A stretch of 64,000 nt of DNA from Fragum whitleyi (lineage: Eukaryota > Mollusca > Bivalvia > Cardiida > Cardiidae): NCBI GenBank assembly GCA_948146395.1, contig OX411543.1, positions 20,748,026 through 20,812,025 on the forward strand, written 5' to 3'. This document shows positions 11,339 to 21,945 of this stretch, piece by piece (within the stretch, counting starts at the first letter, position 1; each line of letters begins with the position of its first letter). The notes beneath the pieces are model-generated. The model made no database searches. It was not told where the DNA came from and was given only the letters and a program-made list of their open reading frames with translations. A program made the translations under genes and the position numbers.

Positions 11339-13297
11339 TTAATTACTGACTCGAGTGATGCTTTTGACAATTGCCCAATATTTTTCAAAGTTTTTGTTAG
11401 TTTTTGTTTGAATATTTATTTCGTATGACAGTTTTATATTTTTAGTAAATCCTCGTATGGATGGTTTTATTTGTTTCATTTTACACGTATAAATGTATCT
11501 CTTAAAGTACAGGCATATTAAGTCTATATCTAGTTTCGTATTTGTACCAAATAGAATATTAAAGCTATTTAAATCAAAATTTCCATGGATAGTTTGTATT
11601 TGTCGTTGAATGTATTCTATTAATGGTTTTACATTTTCACATCCGTAAAATAGGTGGATTAGTGTTTCATCGTCTTTATTACAAAAAGAGCATTGTTTAC
11701 TTTCTGATATATTCATTTTATATAGGAGAGAATTAGTTGGCAAAATTCGATGTACGATTCTTGTTTGGAGCCATTGTAGATACGTATCCGGGGTAACTTT
11801 ATATACAGAGGTGTACACTCGATTCCAGTTAAATTCAAAATTGTGAAACGATTCCATCCATTTTTGTTGACTTGTTGGAGTATAATCATTGTTGGAAAGT
11901 GTTGAATATATAAATCTGTTAGGTTGTTTTTTTGAAAGTATCGGAAAGAAATAGCAGTTAACACATGGATTGTGTACTTGCATTAACAAAGAATTATCTG
12001 TCTCAATATTCTGTTTATTTAGAAATGTTGAAACTGCATTGCGTAGACTATAATAGTTCAAAAAGTTAATGTTGACGTGACCAAATTGTTGTATTTCCTG
12101 TAAGTTTTTAAAAGTTCCATTCTTATGTAATATATCTTTAACGTATCGTATTCCTCCATCAAACATTGCTTGATTTCTAACGCATTTTGATCCAATAATA
12201 ATATTTTCATTGTAAAAGAGAGGAGCATGTAGTATTTGATTCCATTTTTCGAATTTGAACTTGGAAATATATTCTATGTAAGAATTGATAACATCTACCC
12301 AGAAGTCATTCTTTAGACTTTTCACAATTATTTCGCAATGCTTTTTTCCATAATTTAATAGCTTGTTTATATCTAAAAAGTTATATACAAGTTTAAAAGT
12401 TGAGCTATATGGATTTGATACCAATTGCTTTAACCATTTAATTTTCATGCTGCTTGAAAAGTATTCGACATCTGGGATTTTTAGGCCTCCTTCTTGAATT
12501 GGTTTAATTCCTACCGAGGTTTTAATCTTTGGTCGACCGTCCCAAATAAAAGTTTGGAAGGTTTCATTAATCTTTTTCATTAAATCGTTTTTCGGTGAGG
12601 GCAAACTAATAAATAAGTGATTTAATATTGGCAATAAAAGTGTTTTAGTGACAACTATTCTACCAAGTGGCGTTAGTTTCCTCTTTTTCCAGAAGGAGAT
12701 CGACTTGTCTATACTTTTAATTTTACTTTCAAAATTGAGACAATTCATTCTTTCTAGATTTACATCAAATAGTATTCCTAGGAGTTTAAATTGCGTTTCA
12801 CCCCATGAAAGTTTCCATCGTGTTTTAATTGAACGTGTACTATATTTTAGTGAACCAATCCATACGAGTTTTGTCTTATCAAAATTAATCTTTAAACCTG
12901 ACCATTCTGAAAATGTATGCAAAGTATCTAAAACTGCGTTAAGAGACTGACTTGTTCCGTCCATTAAGAGAGTAGTGTCGTCTGCAAATTGTGAAATTAT
13001 ATATTCTTCTCCACCTATTTTGATTCCAGATATGTTTTTAGAATTTTTTATTTTCATATTTAGTATCTGAGCGCAAAGAATAAAAATATAAGAAGAAATA
13101 GGATCACCCTGTCTGCAGCCTCTTTTTATTTTAAAATATTCTGACATGTAACCGTTAAGTTGAACACAAACTTCGGTATCATATAGAAAGAGTTTAATCC
13201 ATTTTTGAAGCATTTCCCCAAAATTAAAAAAAGTTAAAGTTTTTTCAATGAACTGAAAGGACAATGAGTCAAATGCTTTTTCAAAGTCGATGAGCAT
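11339..13297 (-). pseudogene. L1/Tx1-like ORF2, second part: RT catalytic half and C-terminal domain
   Basis: Continues the RT begun upstream: LIDFEKAFDS (first catalytic Asp), RGCRQGDPISSYIF, and SQFADDTTLL with the FADD catalytic pair. It ends with a CxxC...HxxxxC knuckle (CSFCNKDDETLIHLFYGC). The join to 15136-13325 is in frame and broken only by one TGA at 13325-13327; nine further codons precede the first Met of this part. This is the L1-group arrangement, with endonuclease and RT in one long ORF. One nonsense mutation makes it a nearly intact but dead copy, unless the TGA is a sequencing error. Confidence 0.9.
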
Positions 13298-13324
13298 TAA
13301 TAGACCTGGAATGTTATTTTCTTC

Positions 13325-15136
13325 TCAATATTTCATTATGTCGTATACTAATCGTGTATTTTCTCCAATATACCTGCCTTTAATAAATCCTGTTTGGTCT
13401 GTTGATATCAACTTATCGAGAATATTTTTTAGTCTGTTGGCTATTGTTCCTGACGCTAATTTATACAAAACATTTAACAAGGTAATAGGTCTCCAATTTT
13501 TCAGAAATTGTTTGGGCTTATTTTCTTTTGGAATACATATTATTGTTCCAAGTTTTGTGTTTCTAGAAAGTGAACCATTTATGTATGAAAAATTTAATGC
13601 TCTAACTACAAAATGTCCTATTTTTGTCCAAAACATTTTATAAAAGTTTGATGTGAATCCGTCTATTCCAGGACTTTTATCGTTTTTCATTTGCTTTAGT
13701 GTTTCAGTAACTTCTTTGTACGTTAAAAGACCTTCTAGACTGCCAGATTCTTCCGAGCTTAATTTATCATATTGAAATTTTGAAAACTCCTTTGCTAAAT
13801 CAATATTCTTTTCAAAGTTATGGCGTTCATCGTATAATAATTCATAATATGTTTTCATTTCATTTAATATACCTTTTTGTGAGAATATTTGATTGCCATT
13901 TTCAGTCTCTAAAAATGGAATATTCTTATTTAAAGAATTTTGTTTTTCAAGATGACAAAAAAATTCAGTAGATTTTTCGCCTTCATCTATCCATTTTGCT
14001 TTTGATCTTATAAAAGAACCCTTTAATTTTGTTTCTCTTATTTCTTTTAGCTCTGTTTCAAGTTCAAAAAGTTGTTCTTTATTCTGGTCATTTATGTTAT
14101 TTTGCAAATTATTTATTTCTGTGATTAGTGACTGTTCTCTTTTATTTCTTTGCTTTTGTTTAAAAGATGAATAAGAAATAGTTTTTCCTCGAATCTCCAT
14201 CATTAGTGTTTCTAGGAAAAGTTGGTCATTTATAACGAATTGCAATTCGTCTTTTTCTAGATACAAAACATTATTTACATCGTAAACTGGAATGCAGTAC
14301 TGGATAATTATTTCATCGATTTTTTTATTTATGCATTCAATATAATTTTTGTCATTTAAAAGTGAATTGTTGAATTTCCAAAAACCTTTCCCATGTTGGC
14401 ATATCGAGAATTTTAGATCTAAGACTACAATCGAATGATCTGACTTATAACTTAAATTGATATCACAGTTTTTAACAAATTCGTTAAGATTAGTTGTTAT
14501 TAAAAAGAAATCTAATCTTCCTTGTTGAATAGGATTATTTCTTCTCCATGTGTACTTTCTTGTTTCACCATTAATGTTTCGAAAGGGATCTATTAATTGT
14601 CGATCAGATATGAAAGAAAGTAACACATTTCTGCTATTTAAATTGTGGTTATTCAATTTATAGTTTTTATAATCTAGAACTGGATCCAACACCAGATTGA
14701 AGTCACCACATACGATATATTTATCATTTATAGCCATTGAATCTATAGCTTCAAATATATTCATAAAGAAATTAGGAGTGTCATTGTTGGGGGCATATAT
14801 ATTAACTAGAAGGAAGTCTGAGTCTTGAAACGAAAGTTCCAATATAAGAAATTGCCCGACGTCATCTGGTTTAATGCGATTGACCTTTATTCCCGACTCT
14901 TTGCGAATTAAAATGCCCACCCCTTTTGCATTGGATTTACCATGACTAAAGTAACAATCCCCATTCCAATCGGAATATACAGATTTTTCTAATTCAGCAG
15001 TAAAGTGGGTTTCTTGTAAACAAATTATATCGGCAGATTTTTCTTTAAAAAGGGAAAATAAGTCATGACGTTTTTTGGTATTGTTCAAGCCTCGGCAATT
15101 GTAAGAGATTATTTTTAAATTATCGACGATAATGTT
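13325..15136 (-). pseudogene. L1/Tx1-like ORF2, first part: endonuclease and RT fingers
   Basis: The frame extends upstream of the first recognised residues to a stop near 15137 and reads IISYNCRGLNNTKKR, the usual start of an apurinic-type endonuclease. ICLQETHF, GVGILI, YIVCGDFN, RLDFFLI and KSDHSIVVLD follow as endonuclease motifs. RT motifs are DKSPGIDGFTSNFYK, NWRPITLLN and DQTGFIKGRYIGENTR. No ATG precedes the endonuclease within the frame, which fits a truncated or mutated 5' end. It ends at an in-frame TGA (13325-13327) and continues as the 13297-11339 part. Confidence 0.88.
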
Positions 15137-15884
15137 TTAAATATTTTTTTATATCCTACGCTTTTATTATTCTTAAATAACAATATTTGCTGAGTGCAAT
15201 TCATTTTCGAGTAAAATAGTCTTAAGGTTCTATTTTCTGAAGTGATGTACTGCTTTCTACACATCTTTCCTATAAAAGAATCAAGTAAGAATACCATTTT
15301 AATTGAGCTTAGAATACACGTCTATTTTTAGTGTAATAGTTGGGTATGAAATGTATTTCTAGACAAACTTTACGTGTATATACATACATATACATGCACA
15401 CTTATGCATACACATTGCCACCAAAAGTCAACACTAGCTAATATTCCGCCGATAGCGTGGACGTCATATCTTCAACTCCAAAGACAAATTTGTGATCACA
15501 TAACCTCGACGTTTTTCTCAAAAACCGCCAACATTAGAATAAGCAAAATTTTCTTTTTTTCAATAACCTTTTTTCATTATGGTTCTTCGTCTTATTGTCA
15601 TAATGCTGTTTCTGCATTGATGCAGACAGTACAAGAACTTCACTTTGAAATAAAACTAAAATAGACGACACGTGACTCTTTACCCACAAAAGAATACTGA
15701 CTCTGAAATTATACGTAATTAGTCGATATATTTTCCTATGCTTAAAAGAATAGTCATTTTTCGATCTAACATTCTGAACAGTACACACTACACACTGTAG
15801 TTTTTTAAAGTTATAATTTCAACATAAGTGTTTCAGAGATCTCTTTTGAAAATCGTACTTCATTTAGCTCAGAACAATATTTAC

Positions 15885-16054
15885 CTCCCATTATACCTCC
15901 GTAAAAAGACTTGTCGTTCTTCGTGTCACGCATGAATGACGCAGACATAAAGTTATTGAAGGGTGACAATATTATGGCATTTCCTTTACGATCGAATATG
16001 GTCAATGGCCCTGCTTGTATACCGTAGTTTATTTTTGCGCTCCTGTTGAAGAGC
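15885..16054 (-). CDS. Gene 2 (unrecognised secreted protein), exon 4, copy B
   Basis: Acceptor CCACTTCAG/G and donor GGGAG/GTAAAT bound 170 nt. The preceding exon (17946-18100) ends with AG in phase 2, and the first G here completes AGG (Arg). The residues then run LFNRSAKINYG, AGPLTIFDRKG, ILSPFNNFM and GGIMG. The phase match is the main evidence that this is a real exon. I do not recognise the product with certainty; the block order faintly recalls a large uncharacterised invertebrate family of secreted glycosidase-like proteins, and I do not rely on this. Confidence 0.75.
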
Positions 16055-16114
16055 CTGAAGTGGATAGTTATGGCACAGCCCTCCTGTTGCTTTATCTGGA
16101 TTTTTAACATAAAG

Positions 16115-16348
16115 TTAACCCTTTCCTATTTTACAAAATTTTGGACCTGTCCAAATTCAAAGGTTTTGCAGACGAAAATTAAAAATGGATTTAATTTGAA
16201 AAATAACCATTCAGTATGGTAGAAAATAGTGTGAAAAGAAGAAATTGCTTGTCAGAAGCAATTTCTTCTTTTTTCACAATGTTTTCTCAATGATAATATT
16301 ACAGGCACGTAAAAAGCAGGGATTAAATAGCAAATGGTTAAATGGCAT
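16115..16348. mobile_element. TTAA-flanked MITE, family 2 (copy b, inside duplication copy B)
   Basis: Duplicate of 8915-9148, identical in sequence: same TTAACCCTTTCC and GGTTAA ends and same inner hairpin. Confidence 0.75.
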
Positions 16349-17373
16349 ACTGTGGTAGCTTTATGAATGAAAGACACAAGACGACATTTTCAGTGAACCT
16401 TTAAAACGGTAACAAAACTGAAATAGAGTTGTTGTTTTCTTCAAATTGAGCTTCTTCATGCACCCTATTATCTTTATAAAAAGAATATATTTTAGATCGA
16501 GCATTCGAACCTGATAAACTATGTCTGCACCGAATATACTAGATTCGGTGCATTGAACCCCTGGTGAAGAAACATTGAGTTTCGAAAGCGCTAGGGATAT
16601 TTATGCTTTTGGCAAAAATCCAAACTACATACACTGTTTGAATACATTTAAATTCAATAACCTTTTTATTGTATACTTTGATATTGTTAGACGATATTCA
16701 CTTTTTATTTATTATTTTTTTACATCACCTATACTTCAAGAACGGTTTTGAAGTTAAATTTAAACCGCTTTTAAATAACAGTTACGCAATAGACCTTTTC
16801 CCGCAAAATCCTTTCCGTTATATTTTTACGTTCGGATGAATACATCCGTTGCTATGAAGTGTAAACAAAAAAGACGGCGGACATTTTTTGTGTCGATTCT
16901 CATTTTCGATCTTTAAATACGCGTCGATTTCGACTTACTTTGAATAAAAATGAAATAAAGATATTTATAAAAACTTGTTCATATGTTATTCTTACCAGTT
17001 ACACGTTCCAGAACTGACTAAATCGGCGTACTTGATTCCGGAGCAGACTAGCGATAGTCATGAAGGACGTGACGGAGTGAAAGACGAAATAAAGAGAAAG
17101 ATAGGGAGGAAGAGAGATAGACACTAGAATAATGGTAGGCACAAAAGGATGTGCATGAAATAGTTTTGAAAGAATTATGTTAAAAAATATCAAAAGAAAA
17201 GAGAAACAAAAACAGTGATTTGGAAGAAATTTGAGGGGGCGGGGGGGGGGGGGGCATCTGAGTCGACGGAGATGGGGAGGGGATGAAGTGGTATATTTCT
17301 CGGAAAATGTTTCAAATAGATGAAAACAAACACTGGTGAATTAACCTTTAGGCATTCAAAGAACTTGAAACGT

Positions 17374-17945
17374 ATTTCTTTACTCTGACAAAAATATTTC
17401 TCGAATATTGAACGCAAAAAGAAAGCATTGATAATGTTATTTTATGTTAACTTATGGCGAGGTAGCAATCAAAACGTAGTCCAGTCCATTTGTGCACGTG
17501 AAAATAATCTTAGTGCAATATCAAAGTATGCAATATCAAAAAATATTGCACACTTTTCTCCCGTTCAAATACATAAAGACAATATCAAAGTATATATTAA
17601 GTGAGTATACTTTTTTTTCTTTGTGAATATTTGACCGGTTCAAATTCAACAACAAAGTAAATCTTTTTAATACATAAAACAGTACATAAGTGACTTATCA
17701 TTTCTCGATAACTAAAATAGATAGCTTGAATTCTTTTCAAGCCTATCAACTATATATGACATTCCTTTTTGGTTTTATCTTTGTCTTCTTATTCACTTTC
17801 AAATTCATCCAAGTCATTCGTATAGTCATTTAAATGATATTTTTGTCAATTTATAATAATTGAGCAACAAATTCTTCTTAAATAAAACACAAAAAAGCAG
17901 TATTTACGTTGCTTTTGGTAGTCTTCAAATGCTATTTAGGCCTAC
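17374..17945 (-). other. Gene 2 intron, between exons 3 and 4
   Basis: AT-rich sequence between the donor at 17945 and copy B of the duplication. A short inverted repeat around CAATATC...AATATTGCAC (17516-17560) is the only structure noted. Confidence 0.5.
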
Positions 17946-18100
17946 CTTCCCATTGCCAAATCTATGTATCCAAATTGTCCGCCTCCAATAGATAGATATC
18001 CAAGCATGTCTTGTGGTCCATCTAACATAAACCCAGGAAACCCACCGCAAATATCATCAACACTTCTGCCTTGTGTTCCATTCATAGTAGTTGGAAAACT
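17946..18100 (-). CDS. Gene 2, exon 3
   Basis: The 155-nt exon is bounded by TTTTTTTTAG/AG and GGAAG/GTAGGC. It opens in phase 0, after the CAA codon that closes the 18587-18905 exon, and closes in phase 2. It encodes FPTTMNGTQGRS, DDICGGFPGFMLDGP and LGYLSIGGGQFGYID, a Gly-rich block with one Cys. Its phases fit exons on both sides, so I treat it as part of one transcript. Function unknown. Confidence 0.75.
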
Positions 18101-18586
18101 CTAAAAAAAACGAAGGGTCAATAAGCAAACACGATATCGCTATTACAGTTTCAAATTGCTTGAAGCTTTGTTAGATTGACAATTTAAATCAAAAGATTAC
18201 ATTTTTATGTTTGCACATATGTTTTCTTCTTCTTCTTTTCTTACAAAAATGAAATAGCAAGTATATAGTTAATGAAGAAATGTTTTTGGGTTTTTTTTGT
18301 TCAGTGGGCGACAAAAAGTTTTGACCCTTTCTTATTTCTTTTGATTGGTATGAGTACAACAGTTAAACCTGCATTCATTAATTTGGCCATTACAGCGTTA
18401 ACAAATCTATTAAGTCCCAAAACGAATCGATGACAAAGTTTCATTCCTTTTTTATAAAATATTATTTTCATTTCGTTTTCCTTAAATAAATTTATACGTT
18501 TTGGATGCCTACTACAATAGATATAAAAAACTAAGTAAAATTCATTATGATGATTGGTATAAGTTTTTTCAGGTGAAATCTCTTAC

Positions 18587-18905
18587 TTGAGTGAACATGA
18601 TTACGGGTAAATCATCATGAACTTTAATATCGGCATTAACAACAGAAACAGTCCCGTCAGGATTTTTGATTAGATAGATGAATGTCCACATTTGGTATTT
18701 TCCGACTGTATTCAAGCCACTTGACGTTGTTGTTTTCAGGAGTTCTAAGCTTCCATCTCTTGCTGTGTAAGTTCTGTTGTTGGCATTGAAAAATGTGGGC
18801 GCGTTACGCAGCCAAACGACGCCATTAACGGAAATGAAGTAACTTCCGTTAGTTGATATCGAAACGGAAAGTCCATTACTGGTGGTTTTGAATTGAATTG
18901 CTCTT
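18587..18905 (-). CDS. Gene 2, exon 2: beta-rich extracellular-type segment
   Basis: The 319-nt exon sits between AATTTCAG/A and CACTCAA/GTAAGA and encodes 106 residues with alternating hydrophobic and polar positions (GLSVSISTNGSYFISVNG, VVWLRNAPTFF, YQMWTFIYLIKNPDG, DLPVIMFTQ). No Cys is present, and NGS and NRT are possible N-glycosylation sites. This fits a secreted beta-sheet domain. It opens in phase 2, which does not fit the phase-1 donor of the proposed first exon, so a small exon is probably missing between them. Confidence 0.7.
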
Positions 18906-19496
18906 CTGAAATTTTGTGGTTTTCATATTTTAGTCAATTATTCATGTTGTGATATCGGTTGGTGAGGAACGATAGCAAGTGGTTTATAAGTATTTTGGCA
19001 TTCAAATTGTCTCGCACAAACTTCTAAATTTAGCCACATCTCGATATTCGTCAATCTTCAAACCCCCTTCGGTTGTTTATCTAGAAAACCAAATCTAGGG
19101 GTATCAAAGGTTTTGTTTACACTATCAAGCAACCGAATGTGTGTAATGCTATTTCGTTTTCTTAAATTGGAAAAAAATAGATTATATTTATCCGATACCG
19201 AGATAAAACTACATTTCAAACCAGCTGTCATTCATTAATATGAACAAAACATTAACTATCGCTATCCTTCTCGGTTTAAAATAGTACTAAAGTAAGCCCT
19301 TAAAATACTCTGCCTATATAGACTTATCAATTGATCAGCAATGTGGGCCCATGCACAATCGATGATTTTGATATTTCAAATTGACAATTTATTTTCAATA
19401 TCGAACATACATAAAAGTGCCTCATAAAATGAAAGTATTAAAATGCCCGTTTAATAGTTATTTAAAGCGAGTTCGAAGCCCGGACCATGGCCCTCT

Positions 19497-19711
19497 TTAA
19501 CCCTTTCCTGTTTTACAAAATTTTGGACCTGTCCAAATTCAAAGGTTTAGCAGACGAAAATTTAAAGTGGATTTAATTTGAAAAATAACCATTCAGTAGG
19601 GTAGAAAATAGTGTGGAAAAAGAAGAAATTGCTTTCTTCTTTTTTCACAATATTTCTCAATCATAAAATCACAGGCACGTAAAAAGCAGGGATTAAACAG
19701 CAAAGGGTTAA
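19497..19711. mobile_element. TTAA-flanked MITE, family 2 (copy c)
   Basis: Starts TTAACCCTTTCCTGTTTTAC and ends AAAGGGTTAA. It shares GGACCTGTCCAAATTC and AAAAAGCAGGGATTAAAC with the other copies. The inner hairpin is shorter than in copies a and b. Confidence 0.75.
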
Positions 19712-20102
19712 ACAACTCAATAGTTATTTAAATGAGACGTTTCTCAGAGCACCCCTGTACGGTGTATGGTAAAGAATGATATATATTGCTCAGAAGCTTA
19801 ATCCTTTCACCCCCTTATCAACCATTTTTCGTTTACTTATAGTGACACATATAGATTGTCGTTTTTTCTACTAAAACCTCGTAACCAAAGCTTTATAGAA
19901 GCTCTAGTTACGGGGTTTTAGAAGAAAATAAACGACTTATGAAAATACTACGAATATACGAACTAAAAAATACTAAATGATGACAAAGAAACTCGGGGGG
20001 GGGGGGGGATAATTGCAAAACTAGCATTCTTGCTTAAAGATACAATATATAGTCTTGCACTGACCCCTCGGACTGGTAAAGGGGAAGAAATTTGAAACAT
20101 AC

Positions 20103-20184
20103 CTGAAAATGACCGATATCCATTTATCCAGTTTACAAAACCTACAATGATAGCTATTTTGATTGCTGTTTGTAGTTGTAACAT
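20103..20184 (-). CDS. Gene 2, probable first exon with signal peptide
   Basis: An ATG at 20184 opens 27 codons (MLQLQTAIKIAIIVGFVNWINGYRSFS, given here in part as IKIAIIVGFVNWI) ending at a clean donor TTTTCAG/GTATGT. A Lys before a 10-residue hydrophobic core and NG-Y as a possible cleavage region fit a signal peptide. The exon closes in phase 1, while the next recognised exon opens in phase 2. Either a small exon of 3n+1 bases lies in 18906-20102 or this exon belongs to another transcript. Confidence 0.45.
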
Positions 20185-20260
20185 TTTGTGTTGAACTGCC
20201 GACTTGTTTATCTACTACATGTAGTGAAGATACACGTAATATAATCTATGATTTTTCACT

Positions 20261-20594
20261 TGGCAGGTTGGAGTCTAAGTAACAGGTCGATGCGCTTAAG
20301 GTTAAGGTAATTCAGCTTTCATATATAATTACTTAATTCGACATAAATAACTTTAACCCTTAAATCGTAGTCTGGTAGCCAAACCCTCGTAATTATAGCT
20401 TGTCCTATCTGAAGTTACGTGGTTTTGGTTCCGTCAAACGATAAAATGTGTTCTCTTTTTCTAAGCAAGTGAATCCTTTTGTTTTTGGACACAGTCATTT
20501 GTACGCGTTAATGATAATTGCGGACTAACTTTTTAAAGAACCCATGATATTGAAAAGTAAAATTACGTCACTGCTAAGCCACGTCCTACCAGTT
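20261..20594. mobile_element. GGCAGGGCGG-ended MITE (copy a)
   Basis: Left end TGGCAGGTTGGAGTCTAAG and right end CTAAGCCACGTCCTACCAG are inverted relatives of the ends at 50781-51122 and 57563-58208. The middle shows the decayed hairpin seen there (CTGAAGTTACG). About 335 bp, no coding capacity. Confidence 0.55.
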
Positions 20595-20757
20595 GAATAA
20601 AATTGCAAAATACTTTTATGTTATTACCCGAGATTTCTTATTTCGCAGGTGACCGGTTTAATCGAAATCACAAAGTTTCTTGGTCAGTCAGTGTCTTTTT
20701 ATAGAAAAATCAAAATTCGTGTTTAAGTATGTTCATGAGACGTAGAATTCATACATG

Positions 20758-20825
20758 ATTGATACATGATTGATTGTTTAACGCCGCTTTCAACATTATT
20801 TCAGTTATATCGCGGCGGCTGGAAT
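20758..20825 (-). mobile_element. tRNA-derived SINE fragment, 3' end
   Basis: GATTGATTG followed by TTTAACGCCGCTTTCAACATT and ATATCGCGGCGGCTGGA match the 3' part of the full SINEs at 21649-21929 and 41540-41816. The tRNA head is absent. Confidence 0.65.
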
Positions 20826-20913
20826 TCATAATCATATCTTTTACTTCTATTGATTCTGTATACTTTTGGCATTCTTCTTCGGACAAGCAAATGATGAGAA
20901 ACATTGAAAACGA

Positions 20914-21056
20914 ATTTAAGATAATAGTTCCGCAACATTTCGGAACTCATGAACTTTCACAATGTTGGCCGAGGTTTCCTAATGAAAATCATTAGGAAAC
21001 CTCGGTTAACACTGTTAAAGTTCATTACTTGCGGAACTATTACGGGTCAACTTTCT
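20914..21056. mobile_element. TTAA-type palindromic MITE, family 1 (copy b, ends eroded)
   Basis: The two arms TAGTTCCGCAACATTTCGG and the inner GAGGTTTCCTAATG/CATTAGGAAACCTC pair almost perfectly around 20985. The outermost TTAAGGTAGTGG is degraded. Confidence 0.7.
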
Positions 21057-21648
21057 AAAGTACGACATTTCGATAGTTTTACTGTGATGTTACAAAATCG
21101 TTGGTAAACTTACCTTTTCGACGACAAACATCAAATCATCATAACTATAGACAAACAATGTCAAGTGAGTGATCAAAGACCAATTCTGCATTGAAAATAG
21201 CAGGAGATAACGGTTTCTCGAATCCCACTATTGCTTGCTGACCTATACAGCTACCCTTTATATAGGATAAGATGTTTTGGCTACCACCTACGATATTGAA
21301 CTATACAAGAAGGTATGGATAAATCGTACCTTGAGGTTATTCTGATCAAATTTACAATGTTTGTCAGCTAATCTTGAATCAAAATATTGTTATAAAGTCC
21401 TTTTACTTGCCTGTGCTGAAGACGTCAACGAGCGAGCAAATCAGGTTTTTTTGTCAAAGTTTTTTCCCCGCTAATTTAACCGAATCAATGAAATCGCGAA
21501 ATAAAGAATTGAATAAGTTGTAGTTTCGAAATTATGATCATTTATCTACTAGATCTATATGTTTTAACAGATGATTATTTCTTTTATGCACATGCGTAAA
21601 TTGAGTAATTGGAGTAATGCCCTTGGTCAGCACCAAAAGGGGTATAGA

Positions 21649-21929
21649 TTGATTGATTGATTGAATGGAGTTTAACGCCGCTTTCAACATTATTTTTAGT
21701 TATATCGCGGCGGCTGGAGCACCTAACAACGGATTCCTGGTATTTCTATCACCAGTACAACCATTACATTCTTTCCTAGCCTCCAGCTACTATCTCACAT
21801 AGGTCTACGATTATCAACCCATTGGTGAGAGACAAATAGTCGGAAAGAATGAGTGCCGCCGTCGGGGATCGAACCCGGGACCTCTAGATTGTAAGTCCGA
21901 CGCGCTACCAACTGCGCTATGACGGCGGC
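21649..21929 (-). mobile_element. Full-length tRNA-derived SINE with target-site duplication
   Basis: On the minus strand it opens with a tRNA-like head (21929-21854): GCCGCCG/CGGCGGC acceptor arms, A-box TAGCGCAGTTGGTAGCGCG and B-box GGGTTCGATCCC. Five bases instead of two separate acceptor and D arms, so it is not a working tRNA gene. A body of about 200 bp and a TTGA/TCAA tail repeat follow. Imperfect direct repeats CACCAAAAGGGGTATAGA (21631-21648) and CACCAAAGGGGTATAGA (21929-21945) flank it as the insertion duplication. Confidence 0.88.
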
Positions 21930-21945
21930 ACCAAAGGGGTATAGA

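Larger units (their letters stand above)
10169..15411 (-). mobile_element. L1/Tx1-type LINE, 5.2 kb, poly(A)-tailed, lying between the two 1.96-kb direct repeats
   Basis: On the minus strand the element runs from 15411 to a 24-base A tail (T run at 10169-10192). AATAAA lies about 12 bases before the tail (10204-10209), as expected at the end of a polyadenylated RNA. An ORF2-type frame (about 15136-11339) is followed by a 1.1-kb 3' UTR. I see no ORF1: only about 275 bp precede ORF2, so the copy is probably 5'-truncated. Both ends abut the 1.96-kb duplication exactly. It is in the same orientation as gene 2 and could supply a premature poly(A) site there. Confidence 0.88.
15412..17373 (-). repeat. 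Copy B of 1.96-kb direct duplication
   Basis: Offset by exactly 7200 bases from copy A up to the G-tract, then 7204. Right of 17373 the sequence (ATTTCTTTACTC) is unrelated to the poly(T) that follows copy A, so the right boundary is sharp. Copy B is on the 5' side of the LINE with respect to gene 2 and sits 0.6 kb from the preceding exon, so it is probably in the original exon position. Confidence 0.93.

Noticed and set aside
15115..15297. Possible ORF1 of the L1/Tx1-type LINE
   Set aside because: 60 codons without coiled-coil, RRM or CCHC motif; too short, and it overlaps the true start region of ORF2 in another frame.
8212..17373. Assembly error joining two haplotypes
   Set aside because: A mis-join would not be expected to start and stop exactly at the LINE ends, one of them a poly(A) tail. 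It remains possible and needs long reads.
21854..21929. tRNA gene (also 22205-22279 and 41540-41614)
   Set aside because: Boxes and acceptor arms are present, but the linker before the D arm is three bases too long and each copy continues into the same body and tail. These are SINE heads.
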